Shown here: one piece after another, positions 1-5,724 of the stretch
Layout: every line of letters starts with the position of its first letter
Position numbering within the stretch: position 1 is the first letter of the stretch
Assembly: GCA_002339015.1 (NCBI GenBank)
Contig: DDJC01000066.1
Coordinates: 1-11,043 of the forward strand
Direction of reading: 5' to 3'
Source: Burkholderiales bacterium UBA1834
GTDB lineage: Bacteria; Pseudomonadota; Gammaproteobacteria; Burkholderiales; Burkholderiaceae_C
DNA: 11,043 nucleotides
The notes under the pieces: model-generated
Told to the model about the DNA's origin: nothing
Database searches by the model: none
The model's input: only the letters and a program-made list of their open reading frames with translations
Position numbers and translations under genes: made by a program

Positions 1-164
1 ATGATCACCAGGATGGCGAACAGGGACTGGCCGACGAAATCGCTCTGGGCGATGAAGTGGCCGAAGCCGGGCGGGGGCGCCGAAGGCACGGCGGTCTGCG
101 CCACGGCCTGGGGTGCCGCGGCCAGTGCGGGGGCGTCGGGGGTGGAGGTCACGGTATCAGTCAT
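1..164 (-). CDS. exbB: ExbB proton-channel subunit, N-terminus only
   Basis: This is the first 54 codons of a gene that runs off the left edge. The visible protein begins MTDTVTSTPDAPALAAA, continues with an Ala/Pro-rich stretch, then reads FGHFIAQSDFVGQSLFAILVI, which is where the first transmembrane helix of ExbB/TolQ-type proteins starts. In the known system ExbB and ExbD form the inner-membrane proton channel that energises TonB. The gene starts 9 nt after the tonB stop codon on the same strand, so the two are almost certainly cotranscribed; exbD would be expected next, outside the window. No good Shine-Dalgarno sequence is visible before the ATG, and translation may be coupled to tonB. 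Identity rests on the tonB neighbour and the short homologous segment; TolQ is the alternative but is not expected beside tonB. Confidence 0.8.
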   Translation of the reverse strand, partial: MTDTVTSTPDAPALAAAPQAVAQTAVPSAPPPGFGHFIAQSDFVGQSLFAILVI

Positions 165-173
165 GGTGATCGA

Positions 174-890
174 TCAGTCTTGGAGGTCGAAATTAATAGT
201 GCCAGGAGCCCATACCGCACGCGGCACGCCTCCCTCCATGTAGGGTTTGAATCGGGCCAGCTTCATCGCGGCGATGGCCGCCTTGTCCAGGCGCTCAAAG
301 CCCGAAGACTTCGCCACCTGAATGTCGACCGGCCGACCGGTCTCGTCGACCAGCACCTTCAAGAGCACCACGCCCGATTCACCCAGGCGGCGCGAGGCCT
401 CGGGGAACTTCGGATCCGGCTGCTTGAGATAAGCCACCGCGGAAGCGGGCAGTTGCTTGGGCTGCGGCGGCGTGGCGGGCGCCGGCGCCGCGATCACAGG
501 TGCCGGCGGGGCCTCGACCGGCGCAGGCGGTGGGGCCTCGACCGGCGCAGGCTTGGGCGGCTCCGGCTCGGCCTGGATCTTGTTTTCGCTGGGCGCAGTG
601 CTGCTGACCACCCGCGGTTTGGGCTTGATCGGCTCGGGCGGGCGGACCTGCGGCTTGGGCGGCTCTGGCGGCGCCTGGACGGGCGCGATCAGGCTCACGG
701 TGATGGGCGAAGATTCGGCTTGCAGGTCGGCGGTGGGGGTGCTGAACAAAATCATGGCACCAACGACCACGTGGGCAGCCACAGCGGCAGTGCCCAGGGC
801 CCAACGCTGCGACACCGTCAGATCATTGGGACTGACTGGCAAAAAAGATGCCCTCGGCAGATCCGAAGGCCAGGAGGCGGTCGCTTGCAT
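174..890 (-). CDS. tonB: TonB energy-transducing protein
   Basis: The 238-residue protein has classic TonB architecture. It has a short cytoplasmic N-terminus, one membrane anchor at about residues 30-50 (WALGTAAVAAHVVVGAMILF), and a long periplasmic Pro/Lys/Glu-rich spacer (about 65-145, with PPEPPKP and EAPPAPV units). The C-terminal domain (about 148-238) contains YLKQPDPKFPEASRR, GVVLLKVLVDETGRP and AAMKLARFKPY, the usual fold that touches the TonB box of outer-membrane receptors. It transmits proton-motive force from ExbB/ExbD to siderophore, heme or cobalamin transporters. The ATG at 890 is the only reasonable start before the anchor. A purine-rich AGAGGG precedes it by only 2 nt, unusually close, so initiation may be weak or begin at a nearby non-ATG codon. 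The Fur-like site upstream suggests repression by iron. Confidence 0.93.
   Translation of the reverse strand: MQATASWPSDLPRASFLPVSPNDLTVSQRWALGTAAVAAHVVVGAMILFSTPTADLQAESSPITVSLIAPVQAPPEPPKPQVRPPEPIKPKPRVVSSTAPSENKIQAEPEPPKPAPVEAPPPAPVEAPPAPVIAAPAPATPPQPKQLPASAVAYLKQPDPKFPEASRRLGESGVVLLKVLVDETGRPVDIQVAKSSGFERLDKAAIAAMKLARFKPYMEGGVPRAVWAPGTINFDLQD
508..551 (-). repeat. Tandem 24-bp repeat inside tonB spacer
   Basis: A 20-bp word beginning ggggcctcgaccgg occurs at 508-527 and again at 532-551, giving a 24-bp period. It encodes successive EAPPxAPV units of the TonB periplasmic spacer. Such in-frame repeats can change copy number by slippage and so alter spacer length without breaking the gene. 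Confidence 0.75.
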
Positions 891-917
891 AGCCCTCTAG
901 TGTACCTTGCCGGTAAC

Positions 918-939
918 TGAGAATCAATCTTATTATTGA
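918..939. promoter_or_regulatory. Candidate Fur box upstream of tonB
   Basis: The AT-rich stretch TGAGAATCAATCTTATTATTGA stands out in a GC-rich region. Compared with the 7-1-7 Fur pattern TGATAATnATTATCA, positions 918-932 match about 10 of 14 informative bases, and a second overlapping register (924-938) matches about 8. It lies about 30 nt upstream of the tonB start, where an iron-repressed promoter would be expected. No clear -35/-10 pair was assigned. The site call is an inference from pattern and from the known iron regulation of tonB systems. Confidence 0.5.
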
Positions 940-964
940 GCGTAATGGGTATGCCTGCCTGCGT

Positions 965-980
965 CTTGACGGCAGTCAAG
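965..980. promoter_or_regulatory. 16-bp inverted repeat in the tonB/folE divergent region
   Basis: CTTGAC-GGCA-GTCAAG is a perfect 6-bp inverted repeat around a 4-nt centre. It contains TTGACG (966-971), a good -35-like hexamer facing folE, although no convincing -10 follows at 16-18 nt (GTGGAT or TGGATT at best). It may be an operator for a dimeric regulator of the folE-BLUF operon. The responsible protein cannot be named from the sequence. Confidence 0.35.
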
Positions 981-1032
981 GTAGCATCGTGGATTGTCTG
1001 ACCAGTGCCGACCACGTGCCCGTCGTCACTCT

Positions 1033-1038
1033 ATAAGA
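1033..1038 (+). promoter_or_regulatory. Possible -10 element of the folE operon
   Basis: TATAAG matches the TATAAT consensus at 5 of 6 positions and would place transcription start around 1045, only a few nt before the ATG at 1050. No good -35 lies 16-18 nt upstream. If real, the mRNA would be nearly leaderless, which fits the poor Shine-Dalgarno before folE. Confidence 0.25.
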
Positions 1039-1049
1039 ACGGATCCAAC

Positions 1050-1820
1050 ATGAGCAGTCACAACCTTCGTGCCATCGACCTGCCGGCCGTGCAGGCCGAT
1101 GCCTCTCCCTCGACATCCCCGCAAGCGGGGGGGAATGAAGGCGTGCCCGTGTCCGTGAAGATCCGCGAGCGCCTGAAGCAGGCCCAGCGGCGCTTCCACG
1201 CCAACGACAACATCGCCGAGTTCATCGAGCCGGGCGAGCTGGAAAAGCTGCTTGACGAGGTGCAGGGCAAGATGAGCGAGGTGCTGTCCAGCCTGGTGAT
1301 CGACACCGACAGCGACCACAACACGCAGGACACGGCCCGCCGCGTGGCCAAGATGTACTTGAACGAGATCTTCAAGGGCCGCTACCACGCTGCGCCCCCG
1401 GTCACGGAGTTCCCCAATGCCGAGCGCCTGAACGAGCTGATGATCGTGGGCCCCATCACGGTGCGCAGCGCCTGCTCCCACCACCTGTGCCCCATCATCG
1501 GCAAGGTGTGGGTGGGCATCATGCCCAACGAGCACTCCAACCTGATCGGCCTGTCCAAGTACGCCCGCCTGATCGACTGGATCATGAGCCGCCCCCAGAT
1601 CCAGGAAGAGGCCGTCACGCAGGTAGCCGAGCTGCTGCAGTCACGCATGCAGCCCGATGGCCTGGCCGTGGTGATGGAGGCCGATCACTTCTGCATGCAC
1701 TGGCGTGGCGTGAAGGACATGGACTCCAAGATGATCAACAGCGTGATGCGCGGCTCCTTCCTGAAGGACGCCAGCCTGCGCCGCGAGTTCCTGGCCCTGG
1801 TCAACCACAAGAAGGGGTAA
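1050..1820 (+). CDS. folE: Divergent GTP cyclohydrolase I (FolE family)
   Basis: The 256-residue product belongs to the T-fold GTP cyclohydrolase I family, which opens GTP to 7,8-dihydroneopterin triphosphate, the first step to folate and other pterins. The core starts near residue 75 (NTQDTARRVAKMY, residues 91-103). The three zinc ligands of the family are present as Cys142, His145 and Cys215, with catalytic-type histidines His144 and His213. RPQIQEE (181-187) matches the RPQVQE guanine-binding segment of E. coli FolE. The usual CEHH motif reads CSHH here (Ser143), and the C-terminal segment after C215 differs from the canonical Thr-rich one, so this is a divergent branch. About 70 N-terminal residues are an extension, including a Ser/Pro/Gly linker. 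The ATG at 1050 is preferred over a GTG at 1005, as GGA lies 6 nt before it. A BLUF gene follows 5 nt after the stop. Confidence 0.85.
   Translation: MSSHNLRAIDLPAVQADASPSTSPQAGGNEGVPVSVKIRERLKQAQRRFHANDNIAEFIEPGELEKLLDEVQGKMSEVLSSLVIDTDSDHNTQDTARRVAKMYLNEIFKGRYHAAPPVTEFPNAERLNELMIVGPITVRSACSHHLCPIIGKVWVGIMPNEHSNLIGLSKYARLIDWIMSRPQIQEEAVTQVAELLQSRMQPDGLAVVMEADHFCMHWRGVKDMDSKMINSVMRGSFLKDASLRREFLALVNHKKG
1117..1133 (+). repeat. Perfect hairpin plus G7 tract in the 5' part of folE
   Basis: CCCCGC-AA-GCGGGG (1117-1130) forms a perfect 6-bp stem and runs directly into a seven-G homopolymer (1127-1133). It lies in the non-conserved linker about codons 23-28 of folE. The element could act as an mRNA structure, a slippage site, or a REP-like palindrome tolerated in a linker. 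Function is not shown. Confidence 0.6.
1812..1817 (+). promoter_or_regulatory. Ribosome binding site of the BLUF gene
   Basis: AAGGGG ends 8 nt before the ATG at 1826 and overlaps the last codons of folE. It fixes the BLUF start at 1826 and indicates translation in step with folE. Confidence 0.65.
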
Positions 1821-1825
1821 ACGCC

Positions 1826-2254
1826 ATGCTCGTTCGCCTGCTGTATGCCAGCCGCGCCGTCGAGGCGCCCTCGTCCGAGGCCATCGATGCCATCCTGGCC
1901 TCCTCGCGCCGGCGCAACCCGACGCTGGGCATCACCGGCCTGCTGTGCCACAGCGGGGACACCTTCATGCAGGTGCTGGAAGGCGGACGTAGTGCGGTCA
2001 ACGAGCTCTACACGCGTATCTGCCAGGATCTGCGCCACCGCGACGTGATCCTGCTGCACTACGAAGAGATCGCCGAGCGCCGCTTCGCCGGCTGGACCAT
2101 GGGCCAGGTCAATCTGCAGCGCGTGAACCCGTCGATCCTGCTGAAATACTCCGAAAGGCCCGTGCTCGATCCCTATGCCGCCTCCGGCCAGGCCTCCATG
2201 GCCTTGCTGCAGGAGCTGATCGCCACCGCCAGCATCGTGACCCGTGGCGCCTGA
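1826..2254 (+). CDS. Short BLUF-domain blue-light sensor
   Basis: The 142-residue protein is a single BLUF domain (FAD-binding blue-light photoreceptor) with a short C-terminal tail, comparable in size to BlrB/PixD-type proteins. Key photocycle residues are visible: Tyr7 in MLVRLLYAS, Asn31 in NPTLGITGLL, Gln49 in FMQVLEG, and Trp90/Met92 in GWTMG. In known BLUF proteins light rearranges hydrogen bonds between the flavin, this Tyr and this Gln, and the signal passes to a partner protein or attached domain. No output domain is present, only about 45 tail residues (98-142), so it should act through protein-protein contact. It sits between a FolE-like enzyme (5 nt gap) and a DUF429 gene (11 nt overlap), making those products the obvious candidate partners. 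The specific target is inference. Confidence 0.93.
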   Translation: MLVRLLYASRAVEAPSSEAIDAILASSRRRNPTLGITGLLCHSGDTFMQVLEGGRSAVNELYTRICQDLRHRDVILLHYEEIAERRFAGWTMGQVNLQRVNPSILLKYSERPVLDPYAASGQASMALLQELIATASIVTRGA

Positions 2255-3164
2255 GGCGCCGGGCGAGCTGCCAGCCGCGCTGCTGGGGCTGGATTTCAGC
2301 TGCGCGCCGTCCTCGCGCAAGCCCATCGTGGCGGCGTGGGGGCGCCGGCATGGCGCGGTGGTGAAGCTCGAGGCGCTGGAGTCCATCAGCACACTGGCTG
2401 GTTTCGAGGCCTTGCTCTCGACCACGCATCCGCGCGCGGCGCAAGGCTGGGTCGGGGGCTTCGATTTCCCCTTCGGCCTGCCTCGCGTCTTTGTGGATGC
2501 GCTGCGCGCCGACACCGGCCTGCCTTTGGCCGACACCCAGGCCCTGATCAGCCACCTGCGCACACGCTGCACTGATCGGCAAGGCTTTCAGCGCCTGGTG
2601 GATGGGTGGGGATCGGCCTGGGGCCAGGGCACGCGGCCTGCCACCCTGCCCCATCGCCGTTGCGACACGGCCATGGACGGGGTGTCGAGCACCAGCCCGC
2701 TGCAGACACGCTATGTACCCGTGGGCAAGATGTACTTCGAAGGCTTGTGGCGTCTGGTTCAAACCGGTGTGATCCTGCCCGGGTTGCATCGGCCGTCTGA
2801 ACAAGGCACCCAGCCGCCCCGCCTGGCCTTCGAGGCCTACCCAGGCCTGCTGGCGCACGAGATCCTGGGCCGCCAGAGCTACAAGACGGATGCCCGCGAG
2901 CAGACCGATGCCGCGCGCCGCCTGGTGCAACGCCTGAGCCTAATCGACGCGCTGGAGCAGGGCCGCACGCGCCTGGGCCTGCGCCTGAAGCTCACGCCGG
3001 CACAGCGCGACCACCTGGCCAGCGACCCGCAGGGCGACCGCCTGGACGCCGTGCTGTGCCTGCTGCAGGCCGGCTGGGCTCACATGCGCCTGACCGAAGG
3101 GGATGCCTTGGCCGGCCAGCCGCAGGACATGGACAAGCTCGAAGGGTGGATACTCTCGGCATGA
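2244..3164 (+). CDS. DUF429 family predicted RNase H-fold protein
   Basis: The 306-residue product resembles DUF429 proteins, predicted RNase H-fold nucleases of unknown role. Spaced acidic motifs fit that fold: Asp17 in LGLDFS, Asp74 in GGFDFPFGLP, Glu197 in AFEAYPG and Asp268 in DRLDAVLCLLQA. No signal peptide or membrane helix is seen, so it is probably cytoplasmic. The start is a GTG overlapping the last 11 nt of the BLUF gene with no clear Shine-Dalgarno, consistent with translational coupling; no ATG lies nearby. Its stop overlaps the next gene's ATG by 4 nt. The biochemical function is not known; the family assignment comes from motif pattern, and a nuclease activity is not demonstrated. 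Confidence 0.75.
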   Translation: MAPEAPGELPAALLGLDFSCAPSSRKPIVAAWGRRHGAVVKLEALESISTLAGFEALLSTTHPRAAQGWVGGFDFPFGLPRVFVDALRADTGLPLADTQALISHLRTRCTDRQGFQRLVDGWGSAWGQGTRPATLPHRRCDTAMDGVSSTSPLQTRYVPVGKMYFEGLWRLVQTGVILPGLHRPSEQGTQPPRLAFEAYPGLLAHEILGRQSYKTDAREQTDAARRLVQRLSLIDALEQGRTRLGLRLKLTPAQRDHLASDPQGDRLDAVLCLLQAGWAHMRLTEGDALAGQPQDMDKLEGWILSA

Positions 3165-4024
3165 CCAAGACCGCCGCCACCCGAGAAGCCACCTACCAGG
3201 GCCTGCCCGCCATCGAACTGACCTTGCCCGACGGCTCTGCCGCCGTGGTGCTGCTGCATGGTGCGCACGTGCTGTCCTGGCAGGCCGGAGGTTGGGGCGA
3301 GCAGCTGTACCTGTCGCCCAAGGCCGTGGCCGCTGAAGGTAAGGCCGTGCGCGGCGGCATCCCGGTGATCTTCCCGCAGTTCGAGCAACGCGGCCCCGAC
3401 CGCAGCCTGCCCCGCCACGGCCTGGCGCGCACCCGCGCCTGGACGCTGGACGCCCACCGCGCCGGCCGCGACCATGCGCTGGCCAGCTTCACCCTGAGCG
3501 ACACGCCCGAGACGCGCGCGCTGTGGCCGCACGCCTTCCAGCTGGAATACACCGTGAGCCTGGGCCCGAACCGTCTGGACCTGGAACTGCACGTAAACAA
3601 CCCAGGCGACACGGCCTGGCCCTTCTCGGCCGCGCTGCACACCTACCTGGCCGCCAGTGATCTGGGCCAATTGCGCCTACAGGGGCTGGAAGGGCGACGC
3701 TTCATCGATGCCGTCACCAACGGCGAGTACGTCGAGGATCACCCCGAGAAGCGCTTCGCCGGCGAGATCGACCGCATCTACGAGAAGGTGCCGCGCTCGC
3801 TGCTGCTGCGCGATGGCCCGCGCCGCCTGACCATCGAAGCCGAAACCTTCGAGGATGCGGTGCTGTGGAACCCCGGCCCGGACAAGTGCGCGGCCTTGAG
3901 CGACATGCCCGCCGATGAGTGGCGTCAGATGCTGTGCGTCGAGGCCGCGCAGATCCTGAACCCGCCCACACTGCAGCCGGGTGAAAGCTGGACGGCACGG
4001 CAGAGCCTGGTATTGCCCGACTAA
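3161..4024 (+). CDS. D-hexose-6-phosphate mutarotase (YeaD-like aldose 1-epimerase family)
   Basis: The 287-residue protein matches the galactose-mutarotase-like fold, YeaD subgroup, which interconverts alpha and beta anomers of hexose 6-phosphates. Motifs in order are GGIPVIFPQF (65-74), PRHGLART with His86 (84-91), LHTYLAASD with His160 (159-167), VLWNPGPDKC (234-243), SDMPADEW (247-254) and MLCVEAAQ with Glu261 (257-264). The two His residues and the Glu correspond to the family's catalytic set. It is probably cytosolic. The start at 3161 gives an ATGA overlap with the DUF429 stop; extending upstream would only read into the DUF429 gene. It is last in the plus-strand unit and converges on the SCO1 gene. 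Its link with folE/BLUF is not obvious, and it may simply be a housekeeping passenger. Confidence 0.9.
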   Translation: MTKTAATREATYQGLPAIELTLPDGSAAVVLLHGAHVLSWQAGGWGEQLYLSPKAVAAEGKAVRGGIPVIFPQFEQRGPDRSLPRHGLARTRAWTLDAHRAGRDHALASFTLSDTPETRALWPHAFQLEYTVSLGPNRLDLELHVNNPGDTAWPFSAALHTYLAASDLGQLRLQGLEGRRFIDAVTNGEYVEDHPEKRFAGEIDRIYEKVPRSLLLRDGPRRLTIEAETFEDAVLWNPGPDKCAALSDMPADEWRQMLCVEAAQILNPPTLQPGESWTARQSLVLPD

Positions 4025-4107
4025 GCCAGGCGACCCGCCACGGCCAGATGCCGCTGACCTAGGCGCCACACGCGCGCCGCGAGCATCCGCCCACAGGCGG
4101 TCGATCG

Positions 4108-4806
4108 TCAGGCCTTGGCCGCGGTGCCCTGCAACAGTTGCTTGATGTCGGCCACCCAGGCGTCCACACCCAGGCCATATCGCAGGAACAGGCGCACCTT
4201 GCCATCCGGATCGAACACGTAGGAGCCCGCCGTGTGGTCCATCGTGTAGCTCTGCCCGTCCTTGCTGGGCACCTTCTGGAAGAAGACCTTGAAGTCACGC
4301 GCGGCCTGCGTCACCTCCGCCACCGAGCCGCGCAGCCCCACGAAGCTCGGGTCCAGCGCCTTGACGTACTCACCCAGCACGGCGGCCGTGTCGCGCTCCG
4401 GGTCCACCGTCACGAACACGCCCTGCACCCGGTCGCCGTCCGGCCCCAGCCGGCGACGCACCTCGGCCAGTTCGGCCATGGTGGTCGGGCACACGTCCGG
4501 GCACTGGGTAAAACCGAAGAACACCACCACCACCTTGCCCTTGAACTCGGTCAGGCTGCGCCGCTTGCCATCAGGGTCGGTCAGGGACAAAGCCTTGGCG
4601 TAATCGGCACCGGTGATGTCCACCCCATTGAACTTGGCCGCGGAAGGCGCCAGCGGGTTGAAGTCCTTGCCGTCGCAACCGGCCAGGCCCGTCACCAACA
4701 GCGGCAGGCTCAGCAGCCCGGCGGTGCCGGCCACGGCGGCCTTCAGCCCACGGCGGCGGGCGTGGGACACGGGTGACACGGTTGTATCGATGCGTTGTTC
4801 AGCCAT
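4108..4806 (-). CDS. SCO1/SenC copper chaperone, lipoprotein
   Basis: The 232-residue protein is a SCO family thioredoxin-fold copper chaperone that inserts copper into the CuA site of oxidase subunit II. The copper ligands are all present: CPDVCP (Cys102, Cys106) and His191 in YTMDHTAG. FVTVDPERDT and YVFDPDGK are also typical. The N-terminus has a hydrophobic stretch (about 22-43) ending in a lipobox LAGC with Cys44 as the likely lipidated residue, so the domain should face the periplasm. The arginines before it (ARRRGLK, 16-22) resemble a Tat motif with Gly in place of Phe. The gene starts 3 nt after the ctaB stop and is last in the assembly operon. No terminator with a T-tract is seen downstream in the 83-nt convergent gap. 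Confidence 0.93.
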   Translation of the reverse strand: MAEQRIDTTVSPVSHARRRGLKAAVAGTAGLLSLPLLVTGLAGCDGKDFNPLAPSAAKFNGVDITGADYAKALSLTDPDGKRRSLTEFKGKVVVVFFGFTQCPDVCPTTMAELAEVRRRLGPDGDRVQGVFVTVDPERDTAAVLGEYVKALDPSFVGLRGSVAEVTQAARDFKVFFQKVPSKDGQSYTMDHTAGSYVFDPDGKVRLFLRYGLGVDAWVADIKQLLQGTAAKA

Positions 4807-4809
4807 GGC

Positions 4810-5724
4810 TCAATACCAGACGTAGTGGTCCACCAGCAGGGCCGCGAACAGCAGCATCAGGTGGAGGATGGAAAAACGGAAAGTCTTGCGCGCCAGTTCA
4901 TCGCTGTAATGGCGCCACAGGCGGAAGGCATAGACCATGAACCACAGCCCCAGCACCACGGCGCTGACCAGGTAGATGTGCCGGCTCATGCCGTAGATGT
5001 AGGGCAGCAAAGTGGCCGCCAGCAGCACCCAGGTGTAGAGGAACACGTGCAGTCGCGTGAACTCGTTGCCGTGCGTGACGGGCAGCATCGGCAGGCCGGC
5101 GCGGGCGTAGTCCTCCACGCGGTACAGGGCCAGCGCCCAGAAGTGCGGCGGCGTCCACAGGAAGATGATGAGGCACAGCATCAGCGCCTCGGGCTCGACG
5201 GCCCCGCGCATCGCGGCCCAGCCGAGCACCGGCGGCATGGCGCCCGAGGCCCCGCCGATCACGATGTTCTGCGGCGTGAGCGGCTTGAGGATCACCGTGT
5301 AGATGATGGCGTAGCCCACAAAGGTACCCAGCGTGAGCCACAGGGTGAGCGCATTGACGAACACCACCAGGATCACGCCACCCAGCGTGCACAGCACCAG
5401 GCTGAAGACCAGCGCCTGGGTGCGCGTGAGCTCGCCGTTTGCCGTGGGCCGCCAGGCCGTGCGCTTCATGCGCGCATCGATCTCCTGCTCGATCAGGCAG
5501 TTGAAGGCAGCCGCCGCACCAGCCACCAGCCAGATGCCCACGCAGGCCGCCACGGCCCGCACGCTTTCCTCGGCGGTGGGCACGCCGGGCACGGCCAGCA
5601 GCATGCCGATCACGGCACAGAACACAATGAGCTGCACCACGCGGGGCTTGGTCAGCACGTAGAACTGGCGCGCCCGCGAGGGCAGGCTCACGTCCGCTTG
5701 AGAGGAGACCATGGAGGAGGACAT
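4810..5724 (-). CDS. ctaB: Heme O synthase (protoheme IX farnesyltransferase)
   Basis: The 304-residue integral membrane protein is a UbiA-family prenyltransferase that attaches a farnesyl group to heme B to give heme O. The prenyl-diphosphate-binding motif is NCLIEQEIDARMKRT (75-89; Asn75, Asp83, Arg88), followed by RP. GGASGAMPPVLGW and DYARAGLPMLPV match the second conserved loops, and multiple hydrophobic helices are evident. The start is uncertain: ATG at 5724 overlaps the end of ctaA by 37 nt, and ATG at 5712 (Met5) by 25 nt; neither has a clear Shine-Dalgarno. The conserved part begins at RARQFYVLTKPRVV (17-30), so either start is possible. It lies directly between ctaA and SCO1 in the heme A/oxidase assembly operon. 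An upstream in-frame extension to 5952 is antisense-free overlap with ctaA and is not used. Confidence 0.95.
   Translation of the reverse strand: MSSSMVSSQADVSLPSRARQFYVLTKPRVVQLIVFCAVIGMLLAVPGVPTAEESVRAVAACVGIWLVAGAAAAFNCLIEQEIDARMKRTAWRPTANGELTRTQALVFSLVLCTLGGVILVVFVNALTLWLTLGTFVGYAIIYTVILKPLTPQNIVIGGASGAMPPVLGWAAMRGAVEPEALMLCLIIFLWTPPHFWALALYRVEDYARAGLPMLPVTHGNEFTRLHVFLYTWVLLAATLLPYIYGMSRHIYLVSAVVLGLWFMVYAFRLWRHYSDELARKTFRFSILHLMLLFAALLVDHYVWY

Noticed and set aside
1685..2930. Minus-strand open frames opposite BLUF and DUF429
   Set aside because: Arg/Ala/Gly-rich shadows; the plus-strand genes have conserved motifs and tight operon spacing.
4025..4107. Possible terminator between the convergent mutarotase and SCO1 genes
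   Set aside because: CCGCC-CACA-GGCGG (4087-4100) is a 5-bp hairpin but has no T-tract on either strand, so it is not called.
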